A stretch of 64,000 bases of DNA from Christensenellaceae bacterium (GTDB lineage: Bacteria; Bacillota; Clostridia; Christensenellales; Aristaeellaceae): the NCBI GenBank assembly GCA_022510815.1, contig JAFLST010000001.1, positions 67,259 through 131,258 on the forward strand, in the 5' to 3' direction. Position 1 is the first letter of the stretch; each line of letters starts with the position of its first letter. A program made the translations under genes and the position numbers. Under the pieces are notes generated by a model. That model was not told where the DNA came from and did no database searches. It was given only the letters and a program-made list of their open reading frames with translations. Positions 37,769 through 44,334 of the stretch are shown piece after piece.

Positions 37769-37820
37769 TCGCAGGATTTGGCGCCCGACCGCTGAAAGCA
37801 GCAGACCGATGAAGAAAAAC

Positions 37821-37898
37821 TGGGGTGAGTAGTGGGACTCGAACCCACGGTCTTCAGAGCCACAATCTGACGCGTTAACCAACTACGCTATACCCACC
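37821..37898 (-). tRNA. tRNA-His (GTG)
   Basis: Acceptor GTGGGTA/TACTCAC, anticodon loop TTGTGGC, with a G at the -1 position opposite discriminator C as in histidine tRNAs. CCA is encoded. Confidence 0.94.
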
Positions 37899-37905
37899 AT
37901 GTAAG

Positions 37906-37979
<74 letters not shown>

Positions 37980-38054
37980 ACAGCCACGGGCCGTAACCTC
38001 CAAGGGCATTGCCGTCAGCGCTGTGGCGATAACCACTATCGCTGACAGTTAGAC

Positions 38055-38083
38055 ATTATAGCACATGCCAAACTGTTTGTCAA
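38055..38083 (-). promoter_or_regulatory. Promoter of the seven-tRNA cluster
   Basis: Minus-strand TTGACA (38078-38083), 17-bp spacer, TATAAT (38055-38060): a full consensus promoter. Transcript order is Arg-His-Gln-Lys-Leu-Gly-Gly. Confidence 0.92.
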
Positions 38084-38116
38084 CGATGTTTTTCATTATT
38101 TCGGAAAATATTGCGC

Positions 38117-38632
38117 TTACCGAACATCCCAGTCCGGCGGAGACCAGAGCGCGATCTCCCCTGCCGCCAGCGTCTTAGGCACGTCGATCAGCCGCTGATT
38201 CCGGCTCCCGCAGAACTGCAGCGCCAGTGATCGCTCTGAGAGCAGGAACGGCCCGTCCACCAGCACGTCCACCTCCCGCAATAGCGCCATGCGCGCCGGA
38301 TCAGCTTCTTTCTGCAGGACCTCCCAGACATATCCCGTGTAGCACCAGACCGAAAGGCCCTGCTCATGAGCCGCCCGGGCAAGCTCCAGACAAGCCTCCG
38401 GCTGGCAAAGCGGATCCCCGCCCGATAGGGTGATCCCGTCCATTAGCGGATTTCCCCCATAGCGACTGATGATCTCCGCCGTATCCATCAGCCGACCACC
38501 CGAAAAATCATGCGATTCCGGATTGTGGCACCCCGGGCACCCGTGCGGACAGCCCTGCGTAAAAACAGCCAGCCGATACCCCGGACCATCAACAATGGAG
38601 TCTTCTACCAGCCCATAAATGCGGATATCCAT
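38117..38632 (-). CDS. nrdG: Anaerobic ribonucleotide reductase activating protein
   Basis: 171 residues. A radical SAM enzyme with Cys28, Cys32 and Cys35 in CPHGCPGC and the GGDP-like SAM contact in LSGGDPL. It makes the glycyl radical on NrdD. The start at 38632 is chosen for GGAGG 6 nt upstream. It lies 163 bp downstream of nrdD, with hairpins in the gap. Confidence 0.93.
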   Translation of the reverse strand: MDIRIYGLVEDSIVDGPGYRLAVFTQGCPHGCPGCHNPESHDFSGGRLMDTAEIISRYGGNPLMDGITLSGGDPLCQPEACLELARAAHEQGLSVWCYTGYVWEVLQKEADPARMALLREVDVLVDGPFLLSERSLALQFCGSRNQRLIDVPKTLAAGEIALWSPPDWDVR

Positions 38633-38639
38633 GCTCATC

Positions 38640-38795
38640 CTCCAATTGAATAAGGAAGGCTCCCCTGCTTGAGAGGAGCCTTTGATTGCATTTCTCACGG
38701 TCGCATCTGTCCGAAGGCATCAAGCTGCACCGCAAGGGTGTCGAGAAGGCTGAAAGCCCTTGCGGGGCGCAAGGGGCAGAGCCACTGCCAGGCTG
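38640..38795 (-). other. nrdD-nrdG intergenic hairpins
   Basis: Two strong hairpins lie between the genes: CCCTTGCG/CGCAAGGG with a 3-nt loop (38757-38764 with 38768-38775) and AAGGCTCC/GGAGCCTT (38656-38663 with 38675-38682), the latter just before the nrdG ribosome binding site. Neither has a T-tract on the minus strand, so mRNA processing or partial attenuation is more likely than termination. Confidence 0.5.
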
Positions 38796-41120
38796 TCAGT
38801 CAATCCCGTGCTTTACGCGGTCGCGTTCCTCAGCTCGCTTGCCGTTGTTGAAGCGGTCAAGGGTGCCAACGAGATAGCCCGTGATGCGGCGGATGCGCTC
38901 GAAGGGCCGTCCGTTTTCAGCGCGGTGGCAGCAGGGGCACTCATCGTCAATGATGCCGTTATACCCGCAAATCGGGTCACGATCCACCGGATGGTTGATG
39001 GAGCCATAGCCGATGCCCTGATCATGCATGAAGCGCACGACCTTCTCAAAGGCGTCGAGATTCTTGAGCGGGTCGCCGTCCATCTCCACATAGGAGATAT
39101 GACCGCCATTGGTCAGCGCATGATAGGGCGCTTCAATGGACAGCTTGTGGAAGGCGCTGCAGGAGTAGTAGACCGGGACATGGAAGCTGTTGGTGTAGTA
39201 CTCGCGGTCGGTCACGCCGGGAATGCTGCCGAAGCGCTCACGGTCAAGCCGGACAAAGCGGCCGGACAGTCCCTCTGCAGGCGTGGCAATCAGGCTGTAA
39301 TTCAGCTTGCGCTCCCGGGCGAGCTTGTCCGTGAACGCGCGCATGGTGCTGATGATCTCGAGGCCCAGATTCTGGCTCTCCTCGCTCTCGCCGTGATGCG
39401 CGCCGCGCAGAGCCTTGAGCGCTTCCGCCAGACCGATGAAACCGATGGTCAGCGTGCCATGCTTGAGCACCTCGCCGATGGTGTCGTTCCAGTCGAGATT
39501 CTCCGAGTCGATCCACACGCCCTGACCCATCAGGAATGGGAAATTCATGACCTTTTTGCGGCTGATGATGGCAAAGCGCTCGTCAAGCTGCTCGGTGACC
39601 AGCTGCATCTTGCGCTCCAGCTCCTCGAAGAACCACTGGATGTCACCGTTGGCCTTGATGGCGATGCGGGGCAGGTTGATGGAGGTGAAGGACAGATTGC
39701 CGCGGCGGGGCGCAATCTCGCGGGAAGGATCATACACATTGCCCATCACGCGGGTACGGCAGCCCATGTACGCGATCTCCGTCTCGGGATGGCCGGGCTT
39801 GTAATACTGCAGGTTGAAGGGCGCGTCAAGGAAGCTGAAGTTCGGGAACAGACGCTTGGCGCTGGTACGGATAGCCAGCCGGTACAGATCATAGTTCGGA
39901 TCTCCGGGATTATAAGAGATGCCGTCCTTGACGCGGAAGATCTGAATCGGGAAGATCGGCGTCTCGCCGCCGCCCAGACCGTCCTCGGTGGCATGGAGGA
40001 GATTCTTCATGACCAGACGGCCCTCAGGAGAGGTGTCCGTACCATAGTTAATGGAGGAGAAGGGCACCTGCGCGCCGGCGCGGCTGTTCATGGTGTTCAG
40101 GTTATGAACAAGGGCTTCCATGGCTTGGAAGGTCGCCTTGTCCGTCTCCTCGGCGCTGCGGCGCTGAGCGAAATCGAGAATGCGGTCGGTCTGCGTCTCA
40201 TCGTTCGTGATCTTGAGCAGCTCCTCGCGCATAGCGGCGCGGTTCTCCGGCTGCTCCTCGAGGCTCGGAACCTTCCCGGCCGCGATGACCGCTGCCACGG
40301 CATCCTTCGCATGAGCATCGGAATCCGCATCGTTGATCAGCAGCTCCAGCGCCCGGGCAACGTTCATGCGATACCGCTTGATGAAGGTCTTCTTGACGCC
40401 GGGAGCCATGCCGTAATCAAAGTCGACAATGGACTGGCCGCCATGCTGATCGTTCTGGTTCGCCTGAATGGCGATGCAGGCCAGCGCGGCATAGCTGGTA
40501 ATGTCCTGCGGCTCACGCAGGTAGCCGTGGCCCGTGGAGAAGCCGTCCTTGAACAGTGTGGACAGCTCAATCTGGCAGCAGGTGGTGGTCAGAGTGTAGA
40601 AATCCATGTCATGGATATGGATGTCGCCCTCCCGATGCGCGTCGGCAAAGCGGGGGTCCATCACATATTTCTCATAGAACTGCTTGGCGCCCTCGGAGCC
40701 GAACTTGAGCATGCTGCCCATGGCGGTGTCGCCGTTGATGTTGGCGTTTTCGCGCTTGATATCGGAATCAATGGCGTCCTTGAAGACGATGTCCTCAAAG
40801 GTGCGCATGAGGCGGGTGTTCATTTCGCGGACGCGGCTGCGCTCAGCGCGATAGAGAATGTACGCCTTGGCCGAACGGACAAAGCCCTTCTCAATCAGCA
40901 CGCGCTCAACAACGTCCTGCACCTGCTCAACTGTCGGTGTGGCAGAGATGTACTCGTCGTCCTCCAGCTCCTGCACAACCTTTTCCGTCAGTGCCTGCGC
41001 AGTCTCATGTCCCTTGGCGCTGCCAGAGCCCTGAAAGGCGGAAAAAATCGCGTGTTCAATCTTGTCCTGATCGAAGGGTACCTCCCGGCCATCGCGCTTG
41101 CGGATTTTCAAAATGCTCAT
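38796..41120 (-). CDS. nrdD: Anaerobic (class III) ribonucleoside-triphosphate reductase
   Basis: 774 residues. An N-terminal ATP-cone (about 1-95, KIRKRDGREVPFDQDKIEHAI) for allosteric control, the ten-stranded catalytic barrel with the CCQIEL cysteine region, a zinc site CGYNGIIDDECPCC near the end, and the radical glycine in RRITGYLVGTLDRFN. Supplies dNTPs without oxygen. Shorter than nothing notable; length is normal for the NrdD class. A strong promoter and ~210-nt leader precede it. Confidence 0.96.
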   Translation of the reverse strand: MSILKIRKRDGREVPFDQDKIEHAIFSAFQGSGSAKGHETAQALTEKVVQELEDDEYISATPTVEQVQDVVERVLIEKGFVRSAKAYILYRAERSRVREMNTRLMRTFEDIVFKDAIDSDIKRENANINGDTAMGSMLKFGSEGAKQFYEKYVMDPRFADAHREGDIHIHDMDFYTLTTTCCQIELSTLFKDGFSTGHGYLREPQDITSYAALACIAIQANQNDQHGGQSIVDFDYGMAPGVKKTFIKRYRMNVARALELLINDADSDAHAKDAVAAVIAAGKVPSLEEQPENRAAMREELLKITNDETQTDRILDFAQRRSAEETDKATFQAMEALVHNLNTMNSRAGAQVPFSSINYGTDTSPEGRLVMKNLLHATEDGLGGGETPIFPIQIFRVKDGISYNPGDPNYDLYRLAIRTSAKRLFPNFSFLDAPFNLQYYKPGHPETEIAYMGCRTRVMGNVYDPSREIAPRRGNLSFTSINLPRIAIKANGDIQWFFEELERKMQLVTEQLDERFAIISRKKVMNFPFLMGQGVWIDSENLDWNDTIGEVLKHGTLTIGFIGLAEALKALRGAHHGESEESQNLGLEIISTMRAFTDKLARERKLNYSLIATPAEGLSGRFVRLDRERFGSIPGVTDREYYTNSFHVPVYYSCSAFHKLSIEAPYHALTNGGHISYVEMDGDPLKNLDAFEKVVRFMHDQGIGYGSINHPVDRDPICGYNGIIDDECPCCHRAENGRPFERIRRITGYLVGTLDRFNNGKRAEERDRVKHGID

Positions 41121-41335
41121 GAAAATCTCTCCCTACTCAATATTCAGTGGTGCCGGTTTTCGTCTCCGCGCCGCAAAACGGCGCAAAAGAACAGGAGGAA
41201 ACCGCGCTACGGATCTGCCACCGACAGTTTCCCCAATCTCCGGGCCGGCGCGCGAAGAGTGTTATGCCGGCACAGATTGTAGTTCCTCATCAGCCACAGG
41301 ACTACATGTTGTATGTCCTCATGGCGGCAGGAACC
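41121..41335 (-). promoter_or_regulatory. Structured leader of nrdD
   Basis: About 210 nt of untranslated leader. On the minus strand it can form hairpins TGTAGTCC/GGAACTACA (one bulge), GCCGGC/GCCGGC and GCGCCG-TTTTG-CGGCGC. None is followed by a T-tract. I do not recognise a known riboswitch class, and no cobalamin consensus is evident. Confidence 0.45.
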
Positions 41336-41365
41336 ATTATATAGTGTTCTACCCAACATTGTCAA
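41336..41365 (-). promoter_or_regulatory. Promoter of nrdD
   Basis: Minus-strand TTGACA (41360-41365), 18-bp spacer, TATAAT (41336-41341). ACACTATATAATGG over the -10 box loosely resembles an NrdR box, but only one copy is seen. Confidence 0.85.
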
Positions 41366-41432
41366 TGCCATTTCTGGTGAAATTCCAGCACGAAATGTCG
41401 AAACACGCGATTTTGCAGGTTTTTGGCTTCTC

Positions 41433-41475
41433 AAAAAATTCCGACCGCCGTCCATGAAGACCGCAGGTCGGTTTT
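41433..41475. terminator. Bidirectional terminator-like hairpin between nrdD and corA promoters
   Basis: CCGACC (41441-41446) pairs with GGTCGG (41466-41471), with further internal pairs. AATTTTTT follows on the minus strand and TTTT on the plus strand. No gene on either strand obviously needs it, as flanking promoters face away. Confidence 0.5.
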
Positions 41476-41554
41476 ATCGCCAAAAAGCGACCGATGTATA
41501 GTTTACAGGCCGTTGAGTGTCGGAAATTTTCAGTCTCTTCCCACAGAACAGCGG

Positions 41555-41583
41555 TTGACTTTTATGACTGAACTGGGTATGAT
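41555..41583 (+). promoter_or_regulatory. Promoter of corA
   Basis: TTGACT (41555-41560), 17-bp spacer, TATGAT (41578-41583). Transcription should start near 41590, giving a leader of about 170 nt. Confidence 0.85.
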
Positions 41584-41598
41584 GGGAGTGGTATTTTC

Positions 41599-41697
41599 GC
41601 TCCCGCATTCTGATCAGAAAGGAGCTGGCCAACGAATGGACGGCGACCCATATCCTGCCACTGTTCACTTAACCCCGCTGGCCTGCGCTCCTTTTTT
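41599..41697 (+). promoter_or_regulatory. Attenuator in the corA leader
   Basis: Two exclusive structures share GGAGC at 41621-41625. An upstream hairpin pairs GCTCC (41599-41603) with GGAGC, with an inner TTCTGATCAGAA. The terminator pairs GGAGC-t-GGCCA (41621-41631) with TGGCC-tgc-GCTCC (41679-41691) and ends in TTTTTT. The terminator's left arm also contains the leader ORF's ribosome binding site and its right arm lies inside that ORF. Confidence 0.7.
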
Positions 41698-41713
41698 GCG
41701 CTGCTTTTTCTAA
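41636..41713 (+). CDS. Putative leader peptide of corA (MgtL/CorL-like)
   Basis: 25 codons beginning MDGDPYP and continuing ATVHLTPLACAPFLRCFF. The run of acidic residues and prolines right after the start resembles the enterobacterial MgtL peptide, whose EPDPTP stretch destabilises ribosomes at low Mg2+ to control a Mg2+ transporter gene; a proline-containing CorL peptide precedes Salmonella corA. AAAGGAG is 11 nt upstream, a rather long spacing. Codons 15-19 lie in the terminator's right arm, so translation would affect termination. Not proven to be translated. Confidence 0.55.
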   Translation: MDGDPYPATVHLTPLACAPFLRCFF

Positions 41714-41761
41714 CGCGCACAGGGTTCAGGCCGACCTTCACGACGAAAGGAGACCTGCGCC

Positions 41762-42706
41762 ATGAGAAGAGTTTTCAAGACCGTCGATGACCATCTCATT
41801 GAGTGCTCGACGCTGGAAAAGGGCTGCTGGGTACACCTGCAGAACCCCACCAAGGAAGAAGTCGATGGCCTGACCACCCGTTTTGCACTGGACCCGACCT
41901 TCCTGCCTGCCGCGCTGGATGAAGAGGAAAGCGCCCGCATCGACATGGATACCGACAAAAACCAGACCCTTATCATCGTCGACATTCCTTATGTTGACAC
42001 CGAGGGCTCGGGCTATGTCTATTCCACTACGCCTCTTGGCATTGTGCTGGTGGACGATGTCATCATCACCGTCTGTACCCGCGACACGCCCATCATCAAT
42101 GACTTCATTGAGGAGCGCATCCGCAATTTCTGGACCTTCAAGCGCACCCGGTTTATCCTGCAGATTCTACACCGCAATGCCAGCCGCTTCCTCACCTACC
42201 TGAAGCTGATCGACAAAGCGTCCATGCATGTGCAGGAGAAGCTGGAGAAATCTTCCCGCAATCAGGAGCTTTTGCAGATGATGAAGCTGGAGAAGTCTCT
42301 GGTCTTCTTCTCCACATCCCTCAAAGGCAATGAGCTGGTCATGGAACGCCTGATGCGCCAGACGAGCATCCTCAAGCAGTTCCCTGAGGATACTGACCTG
42401 CTGGAGGACGTCATCATCGAGAACAAGCAGGCCATGGAGATGTGCTCGATCTACCGCGATATTATGAGCGGCACCATGGATGCCTTTGCCTCCATCATCT
42501 CCAATAACCTGAACATCACCATGAAGATTCTGGCCGCTTTGACCGCCGGGCTCTCCGTACCGACCATCATCTCCTCCTTCTGGGGTATGAATGTCGCCGT
42601 TCCCTTCGCCAATGCCTCATGGGGATTCTGGGCCGTACTGGGGCTGGCAGGTGTTCTGTCACTTGCCGCCTTTGTACTGATGCTCAAGAAGAACATGCTG
42701 AAATGA
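41762..42706 (+). CDS. corA: CorA-family magnesium/cobalt transporter
   Basis: 314 residues. Large cytoplasmic N-terminal domain (about 1-250) with the long helix bundle, then two membrane helices (about 254-273 and 288-307) separated by the signature GMN at 275-277 in SSFWGMNVAVPF. Forms a pentameric Mg2+ channel. AAAGGAG lies 9 nt before the ATG. It is transcribed alone behind a leader with a terminator. Confidence 0.95.
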   Translation: MRRVFKTVDDHLIECSTLEKGCWVHLQNPTKEEVDGLTTRFALDPTFLPAALDEEESARIDMDTDKNQTLIIVDIPYVDTEGSGYVYSTTPLGIVLVDDVIITVCTRDTPIINDFIEERIRNFWTFKRTRFILQILHRNASRFLTYLKLIDKASMHVQEKLEKSSRNQELLQMMKLEKSLVFFSTSLKGNELVMERLMRQTSILKQFPEDTDLLEDVIIENKQAMEMCSIYRDIMSGTMDAFASIISNNLNITMKILAALTAGLSVPTIISSFWGMNVAVPFANASWGFWAVLGLAGVLSLAAFVLMLKKNMLK

Positions 42707-42718
42707 ATCACTGCATCG

Positions 42719-42756
42719 CAAAAGACTGCTCCTCGTGTGAGCAGTCTTTTCTTATT
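42719..42756 (+). terminator. Terminator after corA (bidirectional)
   Basis: AAAAGACTGCTC (42720-42731) pairs with GAGCAGTCTTTT, then CTTATT. It also serves the convergent gene at 42762-43208. Confidence 0.85.
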
Positions 42757-42761
42757 GCAGC

Positions 42762-43208
42762 TTATGGCGCATGCCGCCAATGGGCGAGTTTGGGAAGCTG
42801 ATCATTCAAAAACACGCGAACCTCATCTTCAGGCCAGTTCTCATTGGCCATGTGACCGACGAGGAAGTCAGTCAGCTCCGTCAGATTTGCATAGATAAAC
42901 TTGCCATCCACATAGCACCAGCGGCAGTATTCCTCGTTGATGGCGCCATCCGGCTCATGACTCACAGAGGAATCGTCCAGCGGCATGCCGCAGCACTGGC
43001 AGATCAGTTTGCGCGGCGAACCCAGCAGCGTATTGATCGACACATCAAACAGCAGCGACAGCAGTTTGAGCGTGTCCGGATTCGGTGTAGTCTCACCCGT
43101 TTCCCACCGCGACACCGCCTGACGGGTAACATGAACCTGCTCGGCTAATTCACTCTGCGAAAGATGCTTCTGCGTCCGCAGCCTCAGGAGAATGTCCTTG
43201 ACTTCCAT
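42762..43208 (-). CDS. XRE regulator with putative zinc-ribbon domain
   Basis: 148 residues. An N-terminal Cro/CI HTH (LRTQKHLSQSELAEQVHVTRQAVSRWETG) is followed by a zinc-ribbon module with CQCCGMPLDD and EEYCRWCYVDGKF (four cysteines) and an acidic helical end. The combination is recurrent in Clostridia, with unknown targets. The start at 43208 has GAGGTG 5 nt upstream; the 100 residues upstream in frame belong to other elements. The domain may sense metal or redox state (inference). Confidence 0.85.
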   Translation of the reverse strand: MEVKDILLRLRTQKHLSQSELAEQVHVTRQAVSRWETGETTPNPDTLKLLSLLFDVSINTLLGSPRKLICQCCGMPLDDSSVSHEPDGAINEEYCRWCYVDGKFIYANLTELTDFLVGHMANENWPEDEVRVFLNDQLPKLAHWRHAP

Positions 43209-43225
43209 GCGATCACCTCGTGATG

Positions 43226-43255
43226 AGCATAACACGACCGCACGCCAACCGTCAA
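43226..43255 (-). promoter_or_regulatory. Promoter of the XRE-zinc-ribbon gene
   Basis: Minus-strand TTGACG (43250-43255), 18-bp spacer, TATGCT (43226-43231). Confidence 0.65.
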
Positions 43256-43291
43256 GCAACCGGCTGTTGCCGCTCGTATATGTCGCAAAAG

Positions 43292-43323
43292 AAAAATGAC
43301 CTCCGAAGACGGAGGTCATTTTT
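43292..43323 (-). terminator. Terminator of the zinc-ribbon gene
   Basis: A perfect 13-bp stem AAAAATGACCTCC (43292-43304) with its complement (43311-43323); functions on the minus strand with a TTTTT end. Confidence 0.9.
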
Positions 43324-43333
43324 GTGATGCTTC

Positions 43334-43624
43334 TTAGAAGCGGCTGGCGCGCTGGGCCTCGAAGCACTCGCGGCAGTACACGGGACGATCGCCACGGGGC
43401 TGGAAGGGCACCTGAGTGGTCTTGCCGCAGCCGTCGCAGATCACTTCGTACATCTGACGGGGGGCAGCGCCGTTGCCGTTCTGAGCGCGGCGGGCAGCGC
43501 GGCACGCCGGGCAACGGGAGGGCTGGTTCTGGAAGCCCTTCTCAGCGAAGAAAGCCTGCTCAGAAGCAGAGAAAACGAACTCGTTGCCGCAGTCACGGCA
43601 GGTCAGGGTCTTGTCCTCGTACAT
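43334..43624 (-). CDS. Double zinc-ribbon protein
   Basis: 96 residues. Two zinc-ribbon units: CRDCGNEFVFSASEQAFFAEKG with CPACRAARRA (about 9-45), and CDGCGKTTQVPFQPRGDRPVYC with REC (about 63-90). The first matches the probable zinc-ribbon family found in many anaerobes and chloroflexi; the second is a CxxCG/YCxxC unit also seen in small cold-shock-linked proteins. Target unknown; nucleic-acid binding is plausible. The start at 43624 has GAGGAGG upstream. It lies behind a long leader with a terminator hairpin. Confidence 0.87.
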   Translation of the reverse strand: MYEDKTLTCRDCGNEFVFSASEQAFFAEKGFQNQPSRCPACRAARRAQNGNGAAPRQMYEVICDGCGKTTQVPFQPRGDRPVYCRECFEAQRASRF

Positions 43625-43640
43625 GGTGGAAAACCTCCTC

Positions 43641-43708
43641 AAAAAATGTCACCCAGACCGATCCTTATGTCAATGCTTCTTGGGTCCCTGACATTGGGTC
43701 TGGTGACA
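43641..43708 (-). promoter_or_regulatory. Attenuator-like leader hairpin of the zinc-ribbon gene
   Basis: On the minus strand TGTCACCAGACC (43697-43708) pairs with GGTCTGGGTGACA (43647-43659), one bulged base, followed by TTTTTT and then the GAGGAGG ribosome binding site. The loop contains an inner TGTCA/TGACA hairpin. A transcription terminator placed directly before the gene implies regulated read-through. Upstream CTGGT could pair with ACCAG as an antiterminator. Confidence 0.65.
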
Positions 43709-43756
43709 GCCAAAGGAGGGCAGAAACCTTGCATACCAGGTTGGGCTTCAAGAGAT

Positions 43757-43786
43757 ATTATATCATGTCTCGGCAGAAAAGTACAG
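43757..43786 (-). promoter_or_regulatory. Promoter of the zinc-ribbon gene
   Basis: Minus-strand CTGTAC (43781-43786), 18-bp spacer, TATAAT (43757-43762) with an upstream TGA. It would give a leader of about 125 nt. Confidence 0.6.
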
Positions 43787-43943
43787 CCCTCAGAGAAAAT
43801 TTTTACGCGTTTAGGCGCGCGGCGCACAAATTTTTGAAGAATGCTTCTATTCGTAGGGTTAATTCTTACAGACAGTGTTCCGGCAGAATTATTTCCATTA
43901 GAATGATAGCGACAATGAGAACAATTATATCAGAGGTATGACG

Positions 43944-44258
43944 ATGGATTATAAGGATTTTGGTTCCCGAATTCGATCTGTACGGCGTCATCAGTCCCTC
44001 ACGCAGGAGACTCTTGCGGAGAGGGTTGGAATTTCTGCTTCCTTCCTCGGGCACATCGAGCGCGGCACTCGGGTGGCAAGTCTTGAGACCCTCGTCGCGC
44101 TTTGCAATGAGCTCAATGTTGCACCCGAATATCTGCTCCGCGCAAGCCTGACCGGCTACAACCAGTACATGCCCGAAGGGCTTTCCGATCAGACGAAGAC
44201 CAAGCTCCGCGAGCTTCTTCGCCTCGCTCAGGAGACTGTCACCAACTGGGACGAGTAA
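43944..44258 (+). CDS. XRE-family transcriptional regulator
   Basis: 104 residues, a single Cro/CI HTH (IRSVRRHQSLTQETLAERVGISASFLGHIERGTR, about 8-41) with a helical C-terminal dimerisation part. The pattern resembles SinR/Xre small regulators of Clostridia. The start at 43944 is preferred over 43938 because AGAGGT lies 6 nt upstream. Targets unknown. The AT-rich upstream 43800-43940 differs in composition from the rest of the window. Confidence 0.87.
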   Translation: MDYKDFGSRIRSVRRHQSLTQETLAERVGISASFLGHIERGTRVASLETLVALCNELNVAPEYLLRASLTGYNQYMPEGLSDQTKTKLRELLRLAQETVTNWDE

Positions 44259-44282
44259 CTCCCCTCACCTGCAAGTTCACAT

Positions 44283-44325
44283 GAAAAAGCGAGCGCCTCG
44301 CTATCCGCGAAGCGCCCGTTTTTGA
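44283..44325. terminator. Bidirectional terminator between XRE and DUF3048 genes
   Basis: GCGCCTCGC-TATCC-GCGAAGCGC stem with AAAAA before and GTTTTTG after, serving both convergent genes. Confidence 0.85.
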
Positions 44326-44334
44326 TTGATCTGA

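Noticed and set aside
38760..41282. 840-codon plus-strand ORF over nrdD
   Set aside because: It is antisense to a clear NrdD, with no family-like motif and no ribosome binding site. Long antisense frames are expected at this GC content.
41207..41455. 82-codon minus-strand ORF upstream of nrdD
   Set aside because: It spans the nrdD promoter (TTGACA-N18-TATAAT) and its leader, lacks a ribosome binding site and resembles no family.
42762..43514. 250-codon version of the XRE-zinc-ribbon gene
   Set aside because: The first 100 codons run through the terminator of the zinc-ribbon gene and the promoter at 43226-43255; the ATG at 43208 has the ribosome binding site.
43639..43716. Leader ORF MQGFCPPLAV... 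in the zinc-ribbon leader
   Set aside because: The Pro-Pro codons and the overlap with the ribosome binding site are suggestive, but no ribosome binding site precedes its ATG.
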